Below, piece by piece: positions 8,022-14,293 of a stretch of DNA of 14,293 nucleotides. Each line of letters begins with the position of its first letter. The first letter of the stretch is position 1. The DNA is taken from contig CAMJLI010000033.1 in assembly GCA_946406585.1 (NCBI GenBank), positions 1-14,293 of the forward strand, written 5' to 3'. The notes under the pieces are model-generated. The model did not search any database, was not told the origin of the DNA, and was given only the letters and a program-made list of their open reading frames with translations. The position numbers were made by a program, and so were the translations under genes. The stretch comes from an uncultured Prevotellaceae bacterium (lineage in GTDB: Bacteria > Bacteroidota > Bacteroidia > Bacteroidales > Bacteroidaceae).

Positions 8022-9652
8022 TGGCCATTCTCCTTTCCTTGTATGTCCAAGAACGACTCATAAGGCACGTCCTTTCCTATATAGTAGTTCCACTCATCCC
8101 TGGTAAGGTCGCGTTTCAACTTTTTCCTTATGGTATCCACCATGATGGGAATGGAGATGTTGAAGGCTATCAGGTTGCCCTGGGCATCACCCATCCAGAA
8201 GGTGTTCTTTGCTGAGTCGTAGCAGAAGTGCATGATCCATTTGTTGATTTCCACCAACGGCATTGGCTCCACCTTGTCATTGTCCACCAACCACAGGTTC
8301 ACGGTGCCATCATAACTGGCTGAGAAGAGCCGCCTGCCATTCAACTTCATTTTCGAAACACGCGAGCGATGACCTATGAGATTTTTCTTCATCCCTTTCT
8401 TGTCGATCACCCAGATGTTGCCATCGCTCATGCCATAAGCCTCTATGCCTGCATTTTTCGATTCACAATAGGCAGTCACCTTTCCTTCCACAGGCACTTT
8501 CTTGGTGTCGTAACTGTCAAGACCTTTCACCAAGTGCATAATGCCCTTGTCGTCGAAGAGCAGAGGCAGGCCACTTTTTCGCGAACTCATCAAGACTCGG
8601 AAAGGGAGTTGCTTTTTGCCGCTCACTGTCTTGTGCTTCAAGTCTATAAGCGCAAGTGCCTTTTCTCCAATGACCAACAAGTTCTTGTCGCCGATTTCAT
8701 GCACCCGCATGGGGTGTGTCACATTGTCAACGTCTATGATGCTGGTTGTCTTGAGGTCATTGCCTATTATCACCAAGTGTCCTGTTCTGCTTATGGCATA
8801 AAAATCTCCCGTATTTTTGTCTACCAACACATCGCGGAAGTCATACTTGTGGTTGGAGAAGAGGACGGTTGACTGCAGCAGGTTGCCCTGCCGCTCGCTC
8901 AGTATTATCTCGCCATAGTTGCTTACGGAGACAAGAGAGTTTTCCCGTTGTGGCACACATTCCACATTCATCACCGCCCCAATGTGCTCCGACCATGAAA
9001 GCTTGCTCTGGCTCAACTGCATGAGTGCCTGGAAGACAGCAGGAATGTAGATGTCGCCATTGTATCGTGTAGTATATACATAAGAAGCATACCCCAGCAG
9101 GTTGGCTATGTCCATGTTGCCTCCTTGTGCCTGGATGGTGGCGATGGAGCCCAAGGAACGCCCAAGAGCCACATAGCTCAGGGTGTCGGCCTTGCGCTTG
9201 GAAAATTCAGCTTGAATGCGCTGATGCTCAGCCTGCACACGCTGATTGTCAGCCACTTGCTGCTGTTCTTCTGCCAGTTTCCGCTGACTTTCAGCCACCT
9301 CCGAGGCTTCCAAAGCCTTCTTCTCCGAGGCAAGGGCATTGCGCTCCGCCTCAATGGCATTGAGGCGTTCTTTCTCCGAGCGCAGACGCATCTCATTAGC
9401 CACCCTCGTCTGCCGGAGGGCTTCCTCGCGCTTCTCGTCAGAGATTTCCCTCTGCTCGTTGGCGATGTCCTCCATCTGGGCGCTGACGCTTCTGTCCACC
9501 GCCGAGCGCATCTCCTGCTTCTTCAACCTGTCTATCTGCGACTGAAGAACGTCCACCTTGTTGCGCTCCGACAGCCAGCAGGAGAAGCCCACGGCAGCGA
9601 GTCCCGCCAGCAGGACAACTGCACACGCCGTTATTATTTGCTTCTTATCCAC
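8018..9652 (-). CDS. Membrane-anchored coiled-coil/WD40-like propeller protein
   Basis: 544 residues. DKK is followed by one hydrophobic segment (about 6-27), a charged coiled coil rich in E, R, Q and A (about 30-157), a helical linker (about 158-213, with LGRSLGSIATIQA and ANLLGYASYVY) and a beta-propeller region. The clearest WD40-like blade is at about 427-456 (GHRSRVSK to SASYDGTVNLW). The end, LTRDEWNYYIGKDVPY (516-531), resembles the LT-EEW-Y---PY tail of WD40 proteins in the STAND family, and the linker also recalls theirs, but there is no NTPase. The start is GTG at 9652; it is the first start codon after an in-frame stop, and the next ATG (residue 48) would lose the anchor. By the positive-inside rule the propeller should be periplasmic, alongside that of the next gene. 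No lipobox is visible. Function unknown; a sensory or scaffold role is inferred. Confidence 0.82.
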   Translation of the reverse strand: MDKKQIITACAVVLLAGLAAVGFSCWLSERNKVDVLQSQIDRLKKQEMRSAVDRSVSAQMEDIANEQREISDEKREEALRQTRVANEMRLRSEKERLNAIEAERNALASEKKALEASEVAESQRKLAEEQQQVADNQRVQAEHQRIQAEFSKRKADTLSYVALGRSLGSIATIQAQGGNMDIANLLGYASYVYTTRYNGDIYIPAVFQALMQLSQSKLSWSEHIGAVMNVECVPQRENSLVSVSNYGEIILSERQGNLLQSTVLFSNHKYDFRDVLVDKNTGDFYAISRTGHLVIIGNDLKTTSIIDVDNVTHPMRVHEIGDKNLLVIGEKALALIDLKHKTVSGKKQLPFRVLMSSRKSGLPLLFDDKGIMHLVKGLDSYDTKKVPVEGKVTAYCESKNAGIEAYGMSDGNIWVIDKKGMKKNLIGHRSRVSKMKLNGRRLFSASYDGTVNLWLVDNDKVEPMPLVEINKWIMHFCYDSAKNTFWMGDAQGNLIAFNISIPIMVDTIRKKLKRDLTRDEWNYYIGKDVPYESFLDIQGKENGQ

Positions 9653-9666
9653 GCCGCATGCTGTGG

Positions 9667-10830
9667 TTATGGTCGTTTGATGGCGAGCAACGTGATGTCG
9701 TCACTCTGTTCTTCTTCTCCTGCAAAAGCTTTCACGTCGGCTTTCACAGCATCTATCATCTCCTGGCAGCCAGACTGGGCATGACGGGCCAAGACAGCCT
9801 TCAACCTTTCTGAACCATACTCCTCGCATTTGGAATTGATAGCCTCCGTCACGCCATCGGTATAGAGCAGCAATGTGTCTCCGTGCTCCAGATGTATGGT
9901 GTCTTCTGTGTACTTGTAGTCTTCGACAAAACCCACCAATACATTCTTGGTGACGGGCAATCTGTGGATGCTGCCGTCGGCTTTCACCACATAGGGCGGG
10001 TTGTGACCGGCATTGGTATAGGTCACCTCGCCTGTGCGGAGGTTGTATATGCCGTAGAAGACGGTGACGAACATGCAGTTGACCGACTCCTCCACCAAGA
10101 GGCTATTGCAGTAGGTGATACATTCCGAGGGGGACACACCCCTGATGCCGGTGGCGCGGATGAGCGTGCGGCTGACAGCCATGAAAATGGCGGCCGGAAC
10201 ACCCTTTCCGCTGACATCAGCGATGACAAAGCTGATATGGTCGTCGTCGATGCGGAAAAAGTCGTAGAAGTCACCTCCCACATCCTTTGCAGCATTCATC
10301 GACGCTGCAATGTCTATCTGTTGCGCATTTTCAGGGAAAGGAGGGAAGATGCGAGGCAAGATGGCCTGCTGTATCTCACTTGCCACGGCAAGGTCGCTCT
10401 TGATGGACTCCAACTGCATGTGCTCCTGCTGCATCGCCTTGATGAAGTTGATCTGCTCGATGGCTTTCTCGATGGTCACGCTCAAGTCATCGAGGTCGAT
10501 GGGCTTTGTCGCAAAGTCGAAAGCACCATTGTTCATCGCCTGACGGATATTGCCCATGTCGCCATAGGCGGAAACCATGATGCATTTCATCGAAGGTCTC
10601 TGCATCTCGTTGATTTTCGTCAACAGCGACAGTCCGTCCATCTCGGGCATGTTGATGTCGCTCAAGATGATGTCGAAGTCCTTTTCCTTTAGAAGCATCG
10701 TGAGAGCTTCCAAGCCATTGTGGGCAAAATGGAATTCGTATTCCCCTTTTCTAATTTTCCTTCTGAAGTATTGTGTCAACAACAGTTCGAGGTCAAGTTC
10801 GTCGTCAACACTTAGTATCTTTACAGCCAT
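9667..10830 (-). CDS. Response regulator fused to SpoIIE/PP2C serine phosphatase (RsbU-like output)
   Basis: 387 residues. The receiver domain (about 1-125) has the acidic pair D9/D10, phospho-acceptor D58 in LSDINMPEMDG, S87 in MVSAYGD and K109 in TKP. A helical linker (about 126-155) leads into the PP2C-type phosphatase domain, with AKDVGGDFYDFF (D187), ADVSGKGVPAA (D205), TNAGHNPP (272-279), LYTDGVTEA (D325) and a final SDDIT (D377/D378); these aspartates bind the metals in the family. Proteins of this design remove phosphate from STAS-domain antagonists or similar partners when the receiver is phosphorylated, acting in the cytoplasm. No such partner lies in the window. It is the first gene of the operon and ends 14 bases before the WD40 gene. 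It is the only receiver here, so the likely target of the kinase at 4339-5157 (inference). Fold and motifs are clear. Confidence 0.94.
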   Translation of the reverse strand: MAVKILSVDDELDLELLLTQYFRRKIRKGEYEFHFAHNGLEALTMLLKEKDFDIILSDINMPEMDGLSLLTKINEMQRPSMKCIMVSAYGDMGNIRQAMNNGAFDFATKPIDLDDLSVTIEKAIEQINFIKAMQQEHMQLESIKSDLAVASEIQQAILPRIFPPFPENAQQIDIAASMNAAKDVGGDFYDFFRIDDDHISFVIADVSGKGVPAAIFMAVSRTLIRATGIRGVSPSECITYCNSLLVEESVNCMFVTVFYGIYNLRTGEVTYTNAGHNPPYVVKADGSIHRLPVTKNVLVGFVEDYKYTEDTIHLEHGDTLLLYTDGVTEAINSKCEEYGSERLKAVLARHAQSGCQEMIDAVKADVKAFAGEEEQSDDITLLAIKRP

Positions 10831-10858
10831 TTCTCTTGATTATGTTCTATTTAGTTTG

Positions 10859-10893
10859 CGAAAATAAGGAAAAAAAACAAGATTATCAACAAA
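10859..10893 (-). promoter_or_regulatory. Weak candidate promoter for the signalling operon
   Basis: Read on the minus strand, TATTTTCG (10866-10859) differs by one base from the Bacteroidetes -7 consensus TAnnTTTG, and a TTTG (10893-10890) lies 23 bases upstream; the usual spacing is about 19-21. The whole 10831-10910 stretch is very AT-rich and sits between the stem-loop terminator and the ATG at 10830, so a promoter for the operon must lie here or further upstream. Another near match, TAATCTTG (about 10886-10879), is possible. The exact site is uncertain. Confidence 0.25.
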
Positions 10894-10910
10894 AAATGAC
10901 AAAATAAAAC

Positions 10911-10956
10911 AAAAATGCCGTTTTTGCATCCCACTAAATACAAAAACAGCATTTTC
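10911..10956 (-). terminator. Intrinsic-type terminator of the GH89/acetyltransferase transcript
   Basis: A 15-base-pair inverted repeat (10912-10926 with 10941-10955) with a 14-base loop. On the minus-strand RNA the single mismatch becomes a G-U pair, so the stem is complete. It is followed on that strand by a T-rich run (about 10916-10901). It lies downstream of the 9-base repeat array, so the array should be inside the 3' untranslated part of the transcript ending here. The stem is AT-rich apart from its GC centre. The mismatch pairing as wobble only on the minus strand supports this orientation. Confidence 0.6.
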
Positions 10957-10980
10957 CTGACAATATTATTGGCCAGAATC

Positions 10981-11151
10981 AGAGTAATCAGAGTAATCAG
11001 AGTAATCAGAGTAATCAGAGTAATCGGAGTAATCAGAATAATCAGAATTTTCAGAGTACTCAGAATTTTCAGAGTACTCAGAGTATTCAGAGTACTCAGA
11101 GTATTCCGAGTACTCCGAGTATTCCGAGCTCTCCGAGTATTCCGAGCTCCC
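10981..11151. repeat. 19-unit tandem array of 9-base repeats
   Basis: Nineteen consecutive 9-base units with no spacers. Units 1-5 are identical (AGAGTAATC), units 6-8 are variants, units 9-14 mostly alternate AGAGTACTC with AGAATTTTC or AGAGTATTC, and units 15-19 begin with C (CGAGTACTC, CGAGTATTC, CGAGCTCTC, CGAGCTCCC). The array thus grades from AT-rich and uniform at the left to GC-richer and diverged at the right, with an 18-base higher-order period in the middle. Several units contain palindromes (GAGTACTC in units 9, 11, 13 and 15; GAGCTC in units 17 and 19). It begins 8 bases after the acetyltransferase stop and ends about 150 bases before the operon start codon. Because 9 is a multiple of 3, it gives a false open frame of repeated I/R/V/F/L residues. 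Confidence 0.95.
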
Positions 11152-11159
11152 CCCTTAGC

Positions 11160-12233
11160 CTATAACTTGATGTATATCTTGCGCTTGTAGAGTATATACC
11201 CCAGCAAGAAGTTGAGAAGCACAAAATAGATGGCATAGGAGAGTGATGCCCACTGCGGATGGCTGATGACACCATGTATGCCGTTGAACACCCATTCGCT
11301 CACGCCAAAATGCCCGAGCACGATGGCAAGCACCTCGCTGGAGACATACAAGAACAAGGGATTGACGCCAAAGACATGGAAAATGCCACACCACCACTTC
11401 TTGCCACGAATGTCGATGACATACATCAACACCCCTTGCAGCAGGGATGCCAACCCACAAGTCATGAGCACATAACTGGGACTCCATATACGCTTGTTGA
11501 GAGGCAGCAGATAAGAGAGCAGATAACCTGCTATCACCAGGACAGCACCCAGGAGCAGTCCGTTCATCACCTTGGCATCCACCGTCTTGGCCTTCTTCAG
11601 CAACATGCCGAGATAGAATCCCAACATGGTATGCGCAACCGACGGGATGGTGCCCAACAACCCCTCAGGGTCTACTGGGCTCTTGTGATAGAGATGCTCT
11701 GCCCCGAAAAGCCATGTGTCCACCCTTGCCAAGACATTGGAAGGGTCTTGGGCATAGCCATTGCCCAACCACAGTATGATGGCATACGCCACAAGCAATG
11801 CTGCCGACAAATGCAACACATATCGGTGGTTGATGACAAGGGCAAACAACGATACGATGCCATAACACAAGGCAATGCGCTGAAGGACAGCCCACAACCG
11901 CAGGTGCCCAAAGCAGTTGACATCCCCTCCTATCGCCAAGTCGAGCCAGTTGATGAAGAGCCCGATGAGAAACAGCAACAGGGTGCGCCTGACAATCTTC
12001 CGAAACACCACCCCCGTCATGCGGAACTGGTATTTGGAAAGTGACAGATAGGTGGACACCCCCATGATGAAAAGGAAGAAAGGAAAAACAAGGTCGCATG
12101 GGGTCATGCCATTCCATTTGGAATGTTGAAGCGGCATGAACGATTCCCCATAGCCGTTGTTTACAAGAATCATGCCTGCCACGGTGAGTCCTCGAAGTAT
12201 GTCGAGCGACAACAGTCTTTTTGATTTGCCCAT
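11160..12233 (-). CDS. HGSNAT/NagX-like transmembrane N-acetyltransferase (DUF5009 type)
   Basis: 357 residues, polytopic, with about ten hydrophobic segments. The start LLSLDILRGLTVAGMILVNN and the following HSKWNGMTPCDLVFPFFLF match the family of human heparan-alpha-glucosaminide N-acetyltransferase and bacterial NagX; H37 in HSKWNG corresponds to the catalytic histidine of the human enzyme. Other family landmarks are GLLGTIPSVAHTMLGFYLG, KRIWSPSYVLMTCG and NPLFLYV. Enzymes of this type take acetyl from cytoplasmic acetyl-CoA and put it on an amino sugar on the other side of the membrane; here that would be a periplasmic glucosamine-ended glycan (inference). The gene begins 2 bases after the GH89 stop, so the two are translationally linked. 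Length is slightly short but complete for bacterial members. Some NagX proteins may act in GlcNAc transport instead, which remains possible. Confidence 0.88.
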   Translation of the reverse strand: MGKSKRLLSLDILRGLTVAGMILVNNGYGESFMPLQHSKWNGMTPCDLVFPFFLFIMGVSTYLSLSKYQFRMTGVVFRKIVRRTLLLFLIGLFINWLDLAIGGDVNCFGHLRLWAVLQRIALCYGIVSLFALVINHRYVLHLSAALLVAYAIILWLGNGYAQDPSNVLARVDTWLFGAEHLYHKSPVDPEGLLGTIPSVAHTMLGFYLGMLLKKAKTVDAKVMNGLLLGAVLVIAGYLLSYLLPLNKRIWSPSYVLMTCGLASLLQGVLMYVIDIRGKKWWCGIFHVFGVNPLFLYVSSEVLAIVLGHFGVSEWVFNGIHGVISHPQWASLSYAIYFVLLNFLLGYILYKRKIYIKL

Positions 12234-12235
12234 TG

Positions 12236-14293
12236 TTATTCAGTCAATAAGGTTATTGCTTGTCTTGCCATATCCACAGGCTGCCCTGCGGCGATACTGG
12301 AATAGGTGCGCGGAGTGGTGTTGAGCACCCACTGCTCTTCAGTGGGGTAATAGTCGAGCACCACATCCTGCGGCAGAGCCATTTGGAACAGTTCGTCGGA
12401 TGTCTTGTTGCTGTTTGCGCCACCTCCCAACATGTCGGGCTTGGGAGAACCCATCGTCTGCAAGTCTTTGCGGAGATGGTCGAAAAACATGTTCCATCGA
12501 GGCGCATAGAAGTCGGCAAGCAACCCTTGCCATTCCTTGTGTGCATAGTCGCGAAGTCCGCCGGTGTCTGCGCAGTAGCGGTTGCCCCATGTGGTGATCT
12601 GCACGCGGGCATTCCATTCATAGAGTCTCTTTTCCTCTTCGGTGTCGCCACAGGCACGAGCCATCTCCAGCCACCGTCCCAAACGGAACTCAGGACGAGT
12701 GCCCAGAAGCCGGTCTTGCATCTCCAGAAGTTGGAGGAACCTCTTGGATGCCTTGTCGAAGTCGGATGGTGATGCCGCCTTGTAGGCAGCCACCACCATT
12801 TGGTATTGCTTGCGTGCCTGGTCGGCCACGGCCTGGCGAGTGATGTCCACCAAGTCGTATTCGAAATTGTTGTTGCCACGATACTTTTCCGCCACTTCAT
12901 TAATGAGTCTCGCAGCCTCCAACGTGCTGTTGGGGTCGTAGTAGTTGCGCATCTTCGACCAACTGGAAGCCTGGAAGTTGTTGAGCGTGGGACGGCCACA
13001 GAAGATGCTCTCGTGAGGACCTTGCTGGTTGTTCCCCAAGGGACAGTTGTATATCCCTTCTACCAATATCTGCCATGCCTTCAACAGTTTGGGGTCATCG
13101 CTGCCATAACGGGCCTTGACATACGTTCTTATCCACTCCTCCTTGGTGAAGGACTCCGGCCGCCAAGGCAATTCGCTCATCAGTTCGAACATCACGGGGT
13201 TGTTCTCCGACCCTTCCATAGTGAAGCCTATTCCACACATCTTGCTTGCCAGGGGGTGTGTCTTGGTGAGTTGGAAGTTATGAAGCAGCTGGTCCATGCG
13301 GCCATGCAAGCCCACGTTGGCGCCGAAGTTCTCCAACAGGCAGAACAGCCATCGGTGCTCGCCATACCCCTGAGGCCGCTTCCACACGGAGGGAGCGCCC
13401 CACATGGGGCGGCACTCGCTGAAGAGGTCGAGTATCAGCAAGTCCTCGGGATTGAGCACGTCGAGCATCTGCTGCCGTGGGTTTTCCGTCCATCCCTGCA
13501 CCACCCATACAGCTTTGGGGTTGGCGCCCTTCATGGCCTTCAGCAGTGCTACGGCTGCGGCGCCATAGTCTATCCTGCTGTCGTCGTTGGATTCATGGAA
13601 GGGGTCTATGGAGTAATAGTCGGCCTTGCCGAACAAGCGTGTCAGTTCCTTGTAATACAAGTCGGCTATCTCCCCAAAGCGGCTGTCGGTGGGCAGGAGG
13701 TTGGCTGGTCTCTGAAAGCCATTCCACAAGCCTGCATCAGCCACATCGAGTCCCAGACGCGCCTTGGCATCGTGGGGCACCATGCCGGCATACCCCGGCA
13801 AGACAGGATGCATGCCGTATTCCTTCATCCGCTGGAGGATTTGCTTCTGCAACCGCTCCTGACGCTGATACCAAGAGAGGGGCAAGGGGCCGCCCCACCC
13901 TTCCAGATTGTTCATCTCCCACCACGCCAAGAAGGCTGGACCGGCGATGAACTTGCCTATCTCCTCCTCGGAATAGCCCAACTTGAGCAACATGTTGCGC
14001 CACACACATTCCTCGCCCACAATGGCCAGAGGCATGTTCACCCCGTGCAGTGCCATCCAGTCGATTTCCTGCTGCCACCGCTCCCAGTCCCAGAATGCCA
14101 TGCTGTAGGAAAAAGTGCAGTAATTGAAATCATAACGCAGCGACAATGCTGTCTCATGACGTTCACGTTGGATGACAGGCGGCAGTGGCGAGGGCAATTT
14201 TGCTTTCATGTTGTTCCACGTGAGATGCACGCCGGCATGGTATTTCAGATACCAGTTGATGCCGGAAGCGATGTTCACCCACGTGTTGCCCCT
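12236..14293 (-). CDS. GH89 alpha-N-acetylglucosaminidase (NAGLU-like), 5' end missing
   Basis: The frame is open to the right edge; the GTG at 14278 is internal because homology to NAGLU (GNTWVNIASGINWYLKY) already runs across it. About 685 residues are visible. Landmarks shared with human NAGLU and bacterial GH89 enzymes are FWDWERWQQEIDWMALHGVN, GPAFLAWWEMNNLEGW, GPLPLSWYQRQ and MHPVLPGYAGMVP. The two catalytic glutamates should be the E in DPFHESND (about visible residue 234) and the E in GFTMEGSENN (about 360). The enzyme removes terminal alpha-linked GlcNAc from glycans such as heparan sulfate ends or gastric-type mucin. The signal peptide and any extra N-terminal domain are outside the window; a periplasmic or surface location is expected. 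Two bases downstream lies the acetyltransferase gene, which could supply its N-acetylated substrate. Family certain, natural substrate not. Confidence 0.94.
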   Translation of the reverse strand, partial: RGNTWVNIASGINWYLKYHAGVHLTWNNMKAKLPSPLPPVIQRERHETALSLRYDFNYCTFSYSMAFWDWERWQQEIDWMALHGVNMPLAIVGEECVWRNMLLKLGYSEEEIGKFIAGPAFLAWWEMNNLEGWGGPLPLSWYQRQERLQKQILQRMKEYGMHPVLPGYAGMVPHDAKARLGLDVADAGLWNGFQRPANLLPTDSRFGEIADLYYKELTRLFGKADYYSIDPFHESNDDSRIDYGAAAVALLKAMKGANPKAVWVVQGWTENPRQQMLDVLNPEDLLILDLFSECRPMWGAPSVWKRPQGYGEHRWLFCLLENFGANVGLHGRMDQLLHNFQLTKTHPLASKMCGIGFTMEGSENNPVMFELMSELPWRPESFTKEEWIRTYVKARYGSDDPKLLKAWQILVEGIYNCPLGNNQQGPHESIFCGRPTLNNFQASSWSKMRNYYDPNSTLEAARLINEVAEKYRGNNNFEYDLVDITRQAVADQARKQYQMVVAAYKAASPSDFDKASKRFLQLLEMQDRLLGTRPEFRLGRWLEMARACGDTEEEKRLYEWNARVQITTWGNRYCADTGGLRDYAHKEWQGLLADFYAPRWNMFFDHLRKDLQTMGSPKPDMLGGGANSNKTSDELFQMALPQDVVLDYYPTEEQWVLNTTPRTYSSIAAGQPVDMARQAITLLTE

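Noticed and set aside
8018..9652. Lipoprotein signal at the hydrophobic N-terminus (C25)
   Set aside because: The residues before the cysteine (VGFS) do not match a lipobox; a simple membrane anchor fits better.
9883..10692. 269-codon plus-strand open frame
   Set aside because: Antisense to the regulator-phosphatase, whose catalytic motifs are plain; no recognisable protein on the plus strand.
10981..11151. CRISPR array
   Set aside because: Units are 9 bases long, directly adjacent, with no unique spacers and no cas genes nearby.
10915..11190. Plus-strand open frame coding a repetitive I/R/V/F/L peptide
   Set aside because: It is an effect of the 9-base repeat, whose unit is a multiple of three; there is no family resemblance, and the frame runs into the 3' end of the acetyltransferase gene.
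11259..12044. 261-codon plus-strand open frame
   Set aside because: Antisense to the polytopic acetyltransferase; polar, glutamine/histidine-rich shadow composition.

Overview
The window looks like a piece of a Bacteroidetes chromosome, most likely from the Prevotella/Segatella group or a close relative. The signs are a TonB-dependent receptor, a periplasmic beta-propeller/Y_Y_Y histidine kinase, a soluble kinase with the Bacteroidetes-type DHp signature, a GH89 glycosidase next to an HGSNAT-like membrane acetyltransferase, a two-unit M16 peptidase, weak ribosome binding sites and roughly 50% GC. Genus is an inference; no rRNA or tRNA is present to fix it.

Layout: (1) 1-1869, plus strand, the 3' part of an M16 (insulinase-like) peptidase, cut by the left edge. 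(2) 1861-1901, a hairpin shared by two convergent gene ends. (3) 1901-10830, minus strand, five tightly packed genes. In transcription order these are a response regulator fused to a SpoIIE/PP2C phosphatase, a membrane-anchored coiled-coil/WD40 protein, a periplasmic propeller-Y_Y_Y protein with a histidine-kinase core, a soluble histidine kinase, and a TonB-dependent receptor with an N-terminal TPR-like extension. Two junctions are 4-base ATGA overlaps between the stop and the next start, and the gaps are 14 and 32 bases, so this is very probably one operon. (4) 10831-11159, a 329-base non-coding stretch with a promoter candidate, a stem-loop terminator and a 19-unit array of 9-base repeats. 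(5) 11160-14293, minus strand, an HGSNAT-like acetyltransferase and, two bases upstream of it, a GH89 alpha-N-acetylglucosaminidase cut by the right edge.

The most interesting part is the five-gene operon. Its products should sit in every envelope layer: outer-membrane receptor, two periplasmic propellers anchored in the inner membrane, a cytoplasmic kinase and a cytoplasmic regulator-phosphatase. The propeller kinase has aspartate (residue 696) where the phospho-accepting histidine should be, while its ATP-binding motifs look usable. The next gene encodes a related, sensor-less kinase that keeps the histidine (residue 29). I infer a split receptor in which a sensory pseudokinase controls a soluble active kinase, with output through a phosphatase rather than a DNA-binding regulator. 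No STAS or anti-sigma partner is visible in the window.

The GH89/HGSNAT pair resembles the lysosomal two-step removal of terminal glucosamine from heparan sulfate (acetylate, then hydrolyse), so it is probably used on host or dietary glycans carrying alpha-linked GlcNAc or glucosamine.
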